Below are positions 21,878 through 34,699 of a stretch of 64,000 nt of DNA, piece by piece (the first letter of the stretch is position 1; the number at the start of each line of letters is the position of its first letter). The position numbers and the translations under genes were made by a program. The stretch is from Latrodectus hesperus (taxonomy: Eukaryota > Arthropoda > Arachnida > Araneae > Theridiidae), in NCBI GenBank assembly GCA_037975125.1, contig JAJQOW010000014.1, forward strand, positions 1,054,001-1,118,000. The letters run 5' to 3'. The notes under the pieces are model-generated. The model was not told the origin of the DNA. It did not search any database and was given only the letters and a program-made list of their open reading frames with translations.

Positions 21878-23536
21878 ATGGATATATCCTTTTTATATAC
21901 AAAAAAGAGGAAAGAGTTAGGTAAGCAATGTTCCTTTACTGATGTTGGTCCTCATTTGCTTACAGAAATAGATTCTGATCCACAGATCCAACAAATGTTC
22001 TACCAGATACCTTTCGTTGATAGAGAAGTAGATAATACCAAGAAAATGGCGATTCATGAAATGAATACTGATTGCGTCTCTTTAGAAGACAGTGGTATGA
22101 GTCACAAAGAAGGTGGATGGCCAGCTGGGGTAGATACTGCTGACGAGGATAGTATGGCAAGATTCAGGAAAAATATTAGTAAAGAAAAAAGTTATGTCAC
22201 CTCTGTAAAAGCTATGGCAGATTTCGTTGAATACTTTATAAATGAAAATAACTCAATAGATATTTATGAAGAATATTTCTCAGGACAACAAATAAGTTCA
22301 AGTTATGATGGACCATTTAAAATTGTATCTAATCTTCAAGATCCAAGCAAAATACTCCGAAAAGTAGTAGATTTGTCATGGTGCTTAGACTCTTCAAAAA
22401 TTGCTGGTGCCTATTCTATAACTGGTCTGAATAATACTTCTGTGCATCCATGTTTTAATTCTTTTGTATGGGATGTGAGAGATAATGTGTCACCATACTG
22501 TATACTGACTCCTGAATTCCCAATGAATTGTATAGCTTTTTCTCCAACGGAGATGAATTTGATTGCAAGTGGTTACAGTAATGGTCAGATTGCACTCTGG
22601 GATATTCGCGTTGGTGGATATTCTCAACAAGCATCAGATGTATTCGAAAGTCACTCGCAAAAAGTGACTGGCATAAAATGGTTAGAAACAAACAGTAGAA
22701 TGGATATCTTTTCTGCATCAAGGGATGGAAAAATGAAATCATGGGATGCAAGAAATTTATTAAAGGCAACAGAAACAGTGGATCTAAATTCTGAAATCAA
22801 TGGCTTACCTTCAGATTTTGAAACTTATAATATAAGCTGCATTGAGTATGACCCAACAGTTTCTCATAAATTTATGTTAGGCTCTGAACAAGGTAAAATA
22901 TTATATTTTGACAGAAAGTCATTTAATAAATTAGAGAAAGTATTTGATTCCCAAAGTGGGCCATTACTTACCATTGAAAGAAATGCTTTTTTCCCTCAAC
23001 TTTTTGCATCGTGTGAACCATGGATAATGCGAATTTGGTCTGAAGGATGTCAAGCATCTCCAATAGCAAGCATGATAAGTAACGAAGGATATTATACTGA
23101 TTTATCTTGGAGTCCATGTAAACCATCAGTACTCTACACAACGAAAACAACAGGAGTTATAGAAGTTTGGGACGTGATCGGAAAATGCACAAAACGACTC
23201 ACGGATGTTTCTCTGGAAAAAGGTCCTTTGCTTAGTATCTCTATTAGTGATCTGGAATATAAAATTGCGTGTGGCACAGCAACAGGGGCAATAAGTATTT
23301 TGTTGATTCCAGATTGTTTTAAGTCAACATCTGATGAAGAAATAGATCTCATTGCTAATTGTATTGTTGGCACAAAAGATACTTTAGAAGGAAAACCAAG
23401 ATCAGAGCGACTCTGCCGCACAGAAGAAAGTGAAAAATATGTTCCACTAGAGGAAAACTGGGATCCACCTGAAAAGGCGGAAGAGTTACAAAAGGAATAT
23501 GAGACCCTGTTTGAGAAATACTCATCCGATGTGTAA
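21878..23536 (+). CDS. DNAI2: Axonemal dynein intermediate chain 2, intronless
   Basis: An intact 552-residue protein in a single exon. The N-terminus (MDISFLYTKKRKELGKQC), the GGWP motif near residue 80 and the NNSIDIYEEYF segment near 124-134 are diagnostic of DNAI2, a WD-repeat subunit of outer-arm dynein that helps anchor the motor in cilia and sperm flagella. Seven WD-like blades follow: about 160-200, 216-244 (ending ALWDIR), 262-292 (KSWDAR), 319-347, 362-389 (MRIWSE), 404-433 (IEVWDV) and 449-475. A charged C-terminal tail of about 75 residues ends NWDPPEKAEELQKEYETLFE. Vertebrate DNAI2 is about 600 residues with a longer acidic tail, so this protein is somewhat short. The start is fixed by homology and by an upstream in-frame stop at 21869. 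AATAAA lies at 23691. No intron interrupts it, although known vertebrate orthologs are multi-exon, so a retrogene is possible. Expression in testis is expected from the family, not seen here. Confidence 0.93.
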   Translation: MDISFLYTKKRKELGKQCSFTDVGPHLLTEIDSDPQIQQMFYQIPFVDREVDNTKKMAIHEMNTDCVSLEDSGMSHKEGGWPAGVDTADEDSMARFRKNISKEKSYVTSVKAMADFVEYFINENNSIDIYEEYFSGQQISSSYDGPFKIVSNLQDPSKILRKVVDLSWCLDSSKIAGAYSITGLNNTSVHPCFNSFVWDVRDNVSPYCILTPEFPMNCIAFSPTEMNLIASGYSNGQIALWDIRVGGYSQQASDVFESHSQKVTGIKWLETNSRMDIFSASRDGKMKSWDARNLLKATETVDLNSEINGLPSDFETYNISCIEYDPTVSHKFMLGSEQGKILYFDRKSFNKLEKVFDSQSGPLLTIERNAFFPQLFASCEPWIMRIWSEGCQASPIASMISNEGYYTDLSWSPCKPSVLYTTKTTGVIEVWDVIGKCTKRLTDVSLEKGPLLSISISDLEYKIACGTATGAISILLIPDCFKSTSDEEIDLIANCIVGTKDTLEGKPRSERLCRTEESEKYVPLEENWDPPEKAEELQKEYETLFEKYSSDV

Positions 23537-24518
23537 AAATTGTCATGACTATTAAGTCAAACAGACTATTAATTATTATTGTTTTGGAAATTATATCACT
23601 AATTTGAAGAAACATTATAATTAATTGTCTCGGTAACTTAATAGGCTAATTTAACTTTATGTAGCACAATGAACTAAGACTTGTTATAAAAATAAATGTA
23701 ATACTAAAAATAAATAGTAATAAATGTAAAAAAATAAGTAATGTTAAAATTGAAATAAAATGTACATCAATTTGCAAAATACTTCAAAATATTCCAAAAA
23801 ATGAAAAATCCTTACTTATGAAATTAAAACGAAAATATTAAATCTTTAATATCTATTAAGTTTTAAGTTAGAAGGGGAATTCCAAGTTATAGATCTGATA
23901 ATTTTAGTGACATATTGTCGCCAAAATAATTTTCTTGAAAAAATGACCACATGTAATTTTTAATCTCAATACAATAAATCAGTAATTTAGAAAACAGAAG
24001 GCTCTCTCCCTCGAAGTTTTAAAATAGTAATAATATTTTTCATGATATAGAGTGTTTGTATTCCAAAAGGTATTGTTCTGAGCTGAGGATGAAAATCTAC
24101 AAGAAGTAGCGTAATCGTTCTGAAAAATTTAGCTTTTGTAAATTAAAGTCCAAGCAATAAATCAAAAAAATATATTTACAAAATTAAATAAAACCGAAAA
24201 TACAAAATATGGCATATTACAAAATGCGCTCATTATAGCATTGTAGCGTTCGGTCACAAAATTTTAAAAAGTGCCACATATAATATGACAAGGAAACATG
24301 CATCTACTAGAGGTATTTTAAACATAGAGAGAATTTACAAAATTATTAGAGTTAAATCCTTATTACAAACGAGTTTCCGATTCCATTTAGAATGATTTCA
24401 GTCTTTTGTGTTGAGTGTATACAAATAATTTAACATTTATTCTAGCAAGATCGCTTACGGATGAAATGTGTTGAGAAAAAAATGAAGGAATATGCATAGA
24501 AGGATACAGAAACTTATA
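23537..24518. other. 3' flank of DNAI2-like gene, non-coding
   Basis: AT-rich, with AATAAA signals at about 23691 and several later. No other gene or element recognised before the Tc1-type element at 24521. Confidence 0.6.
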
Positions 24519-24520
24519 TA

Positions 24521-25927
24521 CACTGCTGACCACCGTAAAGGCAACAACCTGAAGGAAGCATGCAAATAACATGAAATTTACAGCATGCATTAGAGGAGGT
24601 GAGATATGCAAATGATTAAAATTTCAGCGCAGACGTACATCACGCGTGCCTGTGGCTCACTTTAAAGCATTATTTAAGGCTTGGAGATGTCGAAGATTTC
24701 AAGTTTAGCAAATAAGTTTTTATTGTGGTCTTTTTTTAAAAAAAAACAATCAATAATGCTTCGCAGAAAACAGCGATCATTTTTTGATCAAATATCTGAG
24801 TTTGACAGAGGAAGGATAGTGGCCTACCGAGATTGTGGATTATCTTTCAGGAAAATTAGTAATCGTGTTGGTCGAAATCAAACAACTGTAATGCGGATAT
24901 GTGATGGTTGGATGCAGGAAGATAAGACGGAACGATTTCTTCAATCGCATCCACCTCAGTGCATCACATCATGTTATGACAGGCAAATTGTGATGTCGGT
25001 GACGGATCCGTCATCATGCCTCAGCCACATGACGAATTACAGTACAGTTCATTCAGTCTGTAACGCATCATCCGGTATCATTCGACGCCGTTTACAGCAG
25101 AGTGGTTTGTCTGTAAGACAAACCACTCTGCTTTGTTTATCCTTGATGCAGAACCACAGATGTCTCCGCTACCTATGGTGAGATGAAAGAAAGATGTGGA
25201 AGGCAGAATGGAATGAAGTTGTCTTTACTGACGAGTCTCGCTTTTGTTTGCAACATCAAGATGGTCGCATTCGAGTCTGGAGACATCGTGGTGAGAGGAT
25301 GCTGAACAACTGCGTTATGCATTGCCACACTAGTCCTATACCGAGTATTATGGTATGGGGGTATTGGATATTACTCTTTTTCTCCTCTAGTATGCATTCA
25401 CGGTATTTTAAAAAGCCAGCGCTACACTTAGGTGTTGGAGCCAGTTGTCCTTCCTTACATTCAGGGTTTGCTCAAAGTTATAGTTCAACAAGATAATGTG
25501 CGACCACACGTGGCACGCATTGTCCAAGAGTTCTTCGTCAATCGCAATATTGAATTGATTTCCTTGGCGTCTCGCTGTCTGGATCTTTGCCGATAGAAAA
25601 CATGTGGTCCATGGTTGCTCAATGATTGACCCATATTACATCGTCAGCTGAAACACCGGATTAACTTTGGCAAAGTGTGGAAACTGCTTGGTCTGTTGTA
25701 CCCCAAGAACACAACTAAAGTCTCTTTGAATCAATGCCGAGGAGTTTTGCAGCAGTGTTCTCCAACAATGGCGGCTACTCTGGCTACTGATTTTGGCTGG
25801 AACCACATTTCACAGAAATCTATAAATTAAATCATTTGATACTTGGTCAACATGTTATCAACAAAATAAATTTTGTTGTAATATTTCCTTGTCTTTCTTT
25901 GTATTGCGATTCGGGTGATCAGCGGTT
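24521..25927 (+). mobile_element. Tc1-type DNA transposon, near full length, decayed
   Basis: About 1,407 bp, between TA at 24519-24520 and TA at 25928-25929. The ends are diverged inverted repeats (left CACTGCTGACCACC, right inward AACCGCTGATCACC). The leader shares a block with the element at 18951: GATATGCAAATGATTA followed by TTTCAGCGCA (24602-24630 here, 19033-19058 there). It encodes a broken transposase. It lies about 1 kb downstream of the DNAI2-like gene in the same orientation. Confidence 0.85.
24756..25830 (+). pseudogene. Tc1-type transposase with stop and frameshift
   Basis: It opens MLRRKQRSFFDQISEFDRGR and carries the helix-turn-helix (IVAYRDCGLSFRKISNRVGR). A TGA at 25179-25181 replaces the expected Cys codon in LRYLW-C-DER. 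Reading resumes in the same frame with AEWNEVVFTDESRFCLQHQD (first catalytic Asp). Near 25360 about two bases are lost relative to the copy at 63680. In the shifted frame one reads VVLPYIQGLLKVIVQQDN (second Asp), then VARIVQEFFVNRNIELISLA. The third acidic block is degraded. At 25096-25132 the coding sequence has been replaced by a perfect 17-bp stem with a 3-nt loop. Confidence 0.88.
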
Positions 25928-28862
25928 TATAATTTAGAATGCCAATTTAACAGCCGAAGCGTTTGTGCATATAAGAAGAAAATTGTGTCATATACTTTAG
26001 AGCATAATTAATGCTTTCTAGTAGATGTCATTCCTTTACTAGAAAAAATTTCTTTGTATAGAACTGTAGAAAGTGCTTCATACTTAACTAATACAGAGTT
26101 TGAATGGCCATTCTGTTTTTCCTTATTTAATTTTTTGAAACCAAAACCATATTTTCTTCATTTACATGTTATTTGATTTTGTTGTTTAGAACCTTTTCGC
26201 ATATTTCTATCATTCCGTAGAATTAAAGTCCATGTACAACATTTTACATATTTTCACGTATTTTTACGTACATTTTACCGCATGGTATATGCATTTCAAC
26301 AAACTCTTTCACTTTTAAAATTAAATGTGTTCGTTTCTTTAATTATTTTATTGTTTTATATTTATATATTTGGTTGCAGGGCATGTGCTATAAGTGTCTA
26401 TAATGACAACAAGAAAATATTTTTTTTATCTAGAAAAGAGTTCTCCATAATCCACCCATTCCTAAGTTTTTAAATTATTTATTTACTTTTTGCTGTTTTC
26501 TTCTCATTATTTTTTAACTTTAACGTAAGATAAGTACTATGTCTCTAAAGACAGTATCTGTGTGGATATTTTTCACATAAAAATACTCTACTCTCCTTAA
26601 TTTGCATTCGATAGTTCTTTTTTTTTTTAAAAAATTATTATTTTATTTTTTTACTTTTATTTTGTAGAGGAGGTAGTCTTGAGGCAATTTGTATAAGCAC
26701 TTTTCACTTACAGAGTATTTTTTTCATTTTCCTCAGTTTAGTGTATTTAAGCAAATTTTTAGTTTTTTCATATTTCTTATTTTGAATTTCTTTTTCTAGA
26801 ACACGAAATGGAAGAATTCTGCATATTATAAGTATGCAGTCTGAAAATCAATTCTCCTTCCTTTCATTTTGATATTTTGAAAACTAATTGTTATTGTCAA
26901 TTTTTAATCATATTTCTTCTTGTATTTCATGTTATAAAAATGATAAAAACAACATCAATGTATATAAATAGTCATCTGATATCAAAATTTGTTTTTCGTT
27001 TTGTCATTTTAAGTATTGAAAAGTTTGCTTAATTTCTTTCATTTTACTTTATCTTTAAAATCAGATAACAAATATGTTGTGTTGACACTTAAAATTCTTA
27101 TCATTTCCTTCCTTTACCAACTGTACTTTTAAAATTTTGTTATTTGTTAAATTTTTATATTTATAAACAAATCTTCTAGGGACTTTCTTTTCAATAATAT
27201 TATTTTCTATCTAAACGTGTAAAAAGTGTTCTTATCTTATGTTTAATTTTATCTTCAAGAGGTAGTTAAATTTTGAAATTAATCTTTTCTTTCTTTTAAT
27301 TTTTTGCAGTTCAATTTAGGAGACGGTTGTTTAACAGCGTTCTTCTTAAATTTCATTACAGTTTTTTTTACGAATTTTTCTGTTATACATATTTTTTCTG
27401 TTTGCATTAACATATAGTTGTTCTTTGACTTTATGAATGAAATATAACTTGGTTCTTTTTCTTCAATATGCGTATTTAAAATTGTTACAAAAATAAATTA
27501 ACAGTATAAATTTAAGTGTTAAAAAAGTTTACTTTTATCATTATATCACAGTTTTTAATTAATTTATATAAGTACTTTTATTCATTTTTTCTCAATGACA
27601 ACAAGTAAGAAGCTTCAATTTAATGTTTCCTTCCCTTTATGGGTTAAAATATAAGCCTTATTCAGTAAATAATTTAATTTCAATTATTAATAAATTTTAC
27701 ATTAATGATTTATATCAGTATAATTCGCGAAATTTCATTTATTTATATCCTTTATTCTACCACTCTCATAGAATTTTATTTTAAATAAGTGCTATATCGC
27801 ATTTACAAATTACATTTTACGCTCTTTTTTCTTGTAAATTTTTTCAATGATGTTTTTCTGTTCGCATTTCTCTTCCTTTTAATTTTGTTAAAAGCACTGA
27901 AAACAGTTTATTTGTGAAATGTTACACTTATTGAATCGTGGTACGGAATTATTCATAGTTTGTCCCAAGTTTCTTTGAAAAGAAAAGGCATGTTTTTTTA
28001 AATGTCGCATTTCCTTTTCAACTTTATCATTCTTTTTATACACGATACTATTATTTATATTTTTGTACCGCCATGATAAAACTTACTAATTTAAAATTCC
28101 GTATGAATATCTTCATTTTACTGTATAGCAGAGAGTTTTATATTAATAAAATTTTTTCTGATAATGTGATTTTAATAACAAAGCAGCAATCTACACAAAT
28201 TATTAAACGTTTTTAAAGTAATTTTTATAAATTTATTATAAAAGTTTAAATAAGAAGATATGTTTATATATTAGAGATATTTAGTGACATATTTGAGATT
28301 TTTTGCTGATAATGTTAAAAATCACAGTTATAAAGTTTTCTATTTTATAGAATTTTAGTTATTAAATTCTCTTATAACTTTTAATTTTTCAAATTAGTGT
28401 TAATAAAGATTTTAAAATACATTATAATTAAAATAGATATTACTGGTTATATTATTCTTATTTCTTTATCATGTAATTCTATTTACTCAGCTTTGAATGT
28501 AAAATTTTTTACATTACTTTCCCTACTATAAAAAGCCAGAAAATAATTATAGGGCTTATAATCCGAATAAAATAATTTGTATCAATTAAACTTAAGCACA
28601 ATAAAAAATAACGTGCATCTTGGTTTTGTGAACATTTTATGTTATTTAGTAGAAAAACATTTTTGAATAAACTCTAAATACATTACATTTTTAAATACAC
28701 AATTTTCTCTCTCTATTCTAACTTAGATTTAGGTATAATAATCTGTTGGATCTCATTAGCATTTTGAGTAATATTTACACTTATTTTTAACTTAATTAAA
28801 CATAAGTAATACTTATTTTTAACCTTAAAAGAATGCCTTGTTTTGAAATTATTATACTTATG
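25928..28862. other. AT-rich non-coding stretch with T-rich plus strand
   Basis: Nearly 3 kb in which the plus strand is markedly T-rich (many TTTT and CTTTT runs) from about 26450 to 28100. No gene, SINE or transposon recognised. It could be intronic sequence, but no flanking exons are visible. Confidence 0.55.
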
Positions 28863-29113
<251 letters not shown>

Positions 29114-29587
29114 GTGCACTTGTATTCATATAGTATATGGTACGTGAATGAAATGAATGCAGTTTTCCATTAGAATTAATTTAACTCTTTTGATACATAA
29201 ATTTTCAGTCCTTTTTTATACAAAATATTCGATTTCACTTATGAGAAAAAATTCGAAAACTTGAACCGAAAGAAAAATTGATTTTTGAGAAACATTTAAG
29301 AATAAATGTTTTAATACATAACAAATATTTGATGCAAATAGGATAACAGAATATTAAAAAACATTTTTTGCAAAAAAGGATGAAGTACAAGACATCATTT
29401 GAAAATAGTTTAGAATTCTTTCACGCTTGTTATAATAGGAAGACCCAATTTAGTCTTGCTAAATTAGTCATAGAATAGGCACATTACTGTCAAAATTATT
29501 TCGTTTAATATAATTTGACTAAATTATTAATACATTTTTTGCTGATTGGTCGGTATTAATATTATTTGCATGTTATAAATCACCACG

Positions 29588-29885
29588 GAGAGCGAAGTTT
29601 TAGGGCAATGCTCTCTTCTGAGCTGTAAGCAACTGATTTGATCTCAGTCACAGTTGAATATCAGGACATAAGAATGAGATTTATGCTTGTGGTGAGTGCT
29701 TGAGAGTTTCCAGACTATTTTTTTCTAAGTCATGTGAATACGGCTCAGCAGTTATGAAGAGTCCTCTTGGAAGGCTCTTCACAGATAGTGGGCATACACT
29801 CTGTGAATTTTAAAAATACAATAATCTTCGGTCATAATGCTATCTACTGCGTGGTGTTAGAACGATGAAAACTAAGACATAATCA
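29588..29885 (+). mobile_element. tRNA-derived SINE, same family as 7875
   Basis: A weak tRNA-like head, then a body with CCTCTTGGAAGGCTCTTCACAG (near 29762-29783) next to ATAGTGGGCATAC, and an end block ATCTACTGCGTGGTG followed by GATGAAAAC. The order of these blocks matches the copy at 7875 and what I recall of spider SINE bodies. The pol III boxes are too mutated to be active. Confidence 0.55.
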
Positions 29886-32745
29886 GTTTTTTCTTATGAG
29901 ATATTACTGTTGATATTTTACCACATGTAATTATATAGATTAATTTCGAAAGATACACATTTAATGCTAAGTGTGAAAATTAGAATTGTATTTGTCCTCA
30001 TTTCCTTTAAGAATTCTACCTCTAAACTGTATTTCTTAAAAATATTTACAGCAAATGCAAAAGCTGTTTTAGTTTAAAATACCTATTTTTTTCGAAATTA
30101 TTGTATATGATTATAGATAATAAAAAAATTGTTTCTAATAGCTTTTAAGGAACTTCTTAAAAAGCTTACTGCTTAAATATTTTAAGTATGTCTTTTGAAG
30201 CACAAACAATGAACAGTGGAAAACAGTGATATAAGTGAAGAAAAGGCGTTTCAGTAAATTTGAAAAAAAATTTATTATATCAGAGTAAAATAATATCTTA
30301 AAATATAACTTTTCCCCAAGAAATGTTTTGCAAATGCAAATAAAGCTAAATCTTTAATGTAAACATACATTCTTACAAAAATTAGAGCTTCTAATTAATC
30401 AAAGTTACTATTTTGAATAAATCTAAATACAAACGTATAAATTTTTTTAAACAATACTTAATATATAACATAAAATATTACATACCACAGAAATATTAAT
30501 TAAATACATAAAATAGCTCATGTAATCATTTCTTGTAGAATCAATGGCTACGGTCGGGAGAGAGACAAATTTTATGGCTCTCCAAAAATTCTTCCACGAT
30601 GTCGGAATGATTACGTAGCCATTTTAATCCACGAAGAAAATAATAATTAAAAATGTTAATTCAAAATAATAAAATCTATATGAAAAATAATTGATTTTAT
30701 AAACTTTAAAAACATACATAAATTTTACTTAAAAAATTTAAAATAAAAATTTACAATAATCTAATATTCAAAAACTTAACTTTCCAAAAGATTTCAAAAG
30801 TCTATCATCGCTGACTCAATATACAACTAACAAGAATATATTTCCAACAAGATTTAAATGTTTATTACACCCTTGTAATAAAATTATTTTAGCACCATTA
30901 ACTAGTACCTGGAGAACACACTAAAAGATTAAAAGAGCAGATTCTTTTGTTACGTTCTGCAAAGAAAATATTTTTTATAAATTGGAAAAAAATTACCTTT
31001 TTATTTTAAATTTTAAATGAATTAAAATTTGAAAAAAACTTTATAAGAACAATTTTCAGTTGCTCATTTCTTTCTTTCATAGCTTAATTATATCACAATA
31101 TTACTGAATATGCTTTTTATAGCTTATAAGTTTTATATAATTTCTTATAAAGTTATTGGAAGAATTATTGATTAAATTTGAGTTATACTAATTTTTAACG
31201 CGTACAAAATATGATAAATTAATTAAAAATGCTTATATTTTACAAAAATTCCTTAAATGTTCTTTTCTTTAGGTGAAGAGTTTATTAAGGTCACATTGAT
31301 AAATGCAATGTTATTTAAATTACTTCTGCTGATAATCCGATGTGAATTTCAGGTTTATTTATCAATCCGTGTTAGAATATTTTGGACACTAAGTATTGTT
31401 TACCTGGAACTTACAGTATAAAGTGGATCATGGTCCATTACAGAAACCCCTTTGGAAAGGAGAATCAAACCCATAAAATTTTGATTTGAAGTTTTAACAA
31501 TGTTGTGGATGAACTCCTGAAATTAACATTTGATTAATGGATTAATTCTCACTATTATCAGACATTATGGTACTTCAAACAATAATCAAATAGAAAGGCT
31601 GAAACTTGATCTTTTTTATTTTTCTCTATACGAAAGGAAAATAGTAATGTCGGTTTCTAATCAGTGAATTTAAATATATATAATCCCTATTTACACTACA
31701 AGTTTTATTGGATAATGGAAATTTTAAAATCAAATGAGATGGTTTCTTTTATCGATCAAATTTCCACAGTTTCAAGATTATAAAGTTCCAATGAATTTAA
31801 AATAATCCAAATGAATTGTGTTATACAGCTCTTTAAATAGTTTCTTCAAGCTCTGATGCTTAACTTTGATTTTTTAATGGAAGTTAGTATCATGCTTATT
31901 CATTTGAATTATCTTAAGAGGAAACAATATTCCATTATATACATATTAGAGGAATTAGAAATATAAATATACATAAGAAACAAATAATATAATTTATATT
32001 TATGATGTATCTTAGTGGCTCTGAGCAAAACAATAGTATGCTTTACGGAGAACAAAACACGATACACATTCTTTTCGATATTTTATTAGATTTTTCAGAA
32101 TTTTATATCTAACGTTTTCACCCTTCCAAAATTTTTGGAATATTTCATAAGAAAAATCAATACTTTAAATTGGGAAAAGAGCGTAATATCGGCTTTTGAA
32201 ATAAAAAAAATTATATCAAAACCAACGTTATTTCTTATGTTCTCTAGAGACACTCAAACAAGACTTTATAACTTCAAAATGAATATGGCTGCCCAAAAAA
32301 TTCAACATTCGTTTCGAATTGCCCATTGTGAGGAAAAGATTCTTACATTGTTAGTGAGGAATATTTCTCAGAAACTTATGGTCACAAAAGATTTCAATAC
32401 GCAAGAATTTTGTAAGCTCATGAAATCCTTTTTTATTTTCGTATACAATAAAATATAAGGATATTTTCGTAGTTTTGAAAGCATTTCCTCCTTTTGAAAA
32501 AATATCAATATTTCTTAATATTTTCAAGAATTTTTGATAAATCATCATTAAGAATCCAATAATTTTTATAGAACAAAAATATAAAAATCCAATAATTTTT
32601 ATATTTTTATTATTTTTCAGTAAAGTCTAACATTTAAGTAAAAAGTCTTGCAAATATATTATAATTAGCAATATATGAAAATATACTTTTAAAATCTTTC
32701 CTAAGGATATTACTACAATTTCCAATAAAATATGTTTAATTATTT
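29886..32745. other. AT-rich non-coding stretch
   Basis: No supported gene. The 107-codon open frame at 32135-32458 has no recognisable motif or splice context. A nested inverted repeat at 30543-30623 (AATGGCTACG with CGTAGCCATT; inner GGAGAG with CTCTCC) is the only structured item. Confidence 0.5.
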
Positions 32746-32746
32746 A

Positions 32747-32747
32747 A

Positions 32748-32817
<70 letters not shown>

Positions 32818-32831
32818 ATATATATATATAA
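32747..32831. repeat. Imperfect (AT)n microsatellite
   Basis: An AT alternation with two TAATAT phase slips (near 32793 and 32818). About 85 bp. Confidence 0.95.
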
Positions 32832-34690
32832 TTGGGATCCTTCAAGGATACATTTTCTTTTAGATTTCCCTTCAGAAACTAGACATGCAAGTTGAAATCA
32901 CGATTATTAAGTGACCAGTAAGGGCCGATTCGTGTATTATAAAATAACTAAGTGCCAATCACACGATTCTGAGAATGTTATTCCAGTAGAAGAAACCCAT
33001 TGGAGGTGCAGTGTAGTTTAGCGATATTTTGTATAAACCACATCAAATTGAAGTCGGAACCGGTTTGAATTAAAAATATTGCCTTGTGCTCAAATTCCCC
33101 AATGAATTGTCTAACTTTTTCCAGCCAGAACCAAAATGCTTTTTAAATTTTTCTTCTTGTGAAGTTTCTGTTATGACAATATTGTGGTTGTTGTTCTATT
33201 ATAGCCCTTGTGGTACTTTTGTTACTGTAAGTAATATTTTCATGATAAAAATACGCTCAGAAATGATATATCTTGATATTTGGTCGAATTTACAAATATA
33301 AACAGTTATAGAATGACAAAGGTAAGTCAGATATTAGTATTGCTTATTTCTAAAATCTGAACCATTAATGTAAAATGATTTAAAATATATGACATTTTAT
33401 AATTAGAGACCTTTATTTTTACCATAAACTTGCTTACCTCTCAAATTAAGAGAAAAGGACATTATATTTCTTTTTTTATTAACATTTTAAGGTTAAGGAT
33501 GTGTGCATTTTTCCTTTTTTGTCTCTTAAAAGTATCCTGAATAGCAGACTCTTGCTTGATATCAAATGAATAATGATAAATTGATAATAAGATTTTATTA
33601 ATTAATTACTGGTTTTAAACTAATAATATATTCATGATACGAATCTGATATAAATTACACATTCATCTCTTACTGTAACTATTTATCGATGAATATATGT
33701 CATGGTTATATTAATTAATCCTTATTTATCAAACTTTGTCTCTCTTATCTCTAATTAGTGATAAATATATCTCATATAAAAAGAATTTATTCATTGATTT
33801 TGGAGTTTTCAAGACAATGAATTAAAATTTTATCAGGACTCAGGAAGTTGGCTCAACTTAATTTAGACAAATCTTTTGATATGTTTTTTTAAATATTACA
33901 AAAACTTGTTGGAAAAATAATATCTTGACGCAGGTGGAAAAGATAATGGCAATCATCACACATTGTAAGTAGAAAGATCTGATTGATGATTAGTCCGAAC
34001 CAATGAGCATGAAAAAAGTATAAATGCAACATACATCTTCATTTGCAACATACAGCTCAATTTTACTTGAAGCAGATAAAAGAACTTTCGTTTCGAAAAG
34101 TGGTGCTCTTTCCTAAGGTAACATGAGCTGGAAATTCTAGTGGCGATGACATCAACACAATTAATGTAATCTAGAAAAAGGACTTTGAATCTTTTTACAT
34201 AATGCCCAAAGAAAAATTTCATATTTATATTGCTATAAAAATAACATTGTAATATTTAATCTATAAGTTTGGTAGATAACACCATTACTTCTATGATGAG
34301 TTTTATATAATAAAGTAGCTGCATGTTAATAAAGCAGCGATATATTAATTGGATTATCCTAATGCACCTCAAAGATGGAAAACTTTGCAACAAGCAGAGA
34401 AAATTTTCAAGATTTCTCGGAAACAAAAATAGCAAATTACTTCTAACGGCAAAATTTTTGGACGGAAAAAAGTTTAATTACACTAAAAAGAAGTTCAGAA
34501 ATACATATTTTGAATGTTTAAGTTTAAAAAATAGAATAGTAAAATAACTTTAAATTCAATAGCAATTGTCAGGCTTTAGTTGTTCCTATATTTAAAGATG
34601 CATAACAAATATGAATAAACTAAATTTTATGGTCTAGATAGTAGGTATTTATTCTCTATCTCATTCACGAAGTAAAACGAGAGCCCAGAT
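32832..34690. other. AT-rich non-coding stretch
   Basis: No recognised gene or repeat. Short open frames (33086-33301, 33956-34222 minus, 34323-34547) show no family motifs and no splice context. Confidence 0.5.
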
Positions 34691-34699
34691 GAAAACAAG

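Noticed and set aside
32135..32458. 107-codon plus-strand frame
   Set aside because: No recognisable motif and no splice context; typical chance frame in AT-rich DNA, although it is one of the longer unexplained ones.
34323..34547. 74-codon Lys/Asn-rich frame
   Set aside because: Composition is what random AT-rich sequence gives; no motif.
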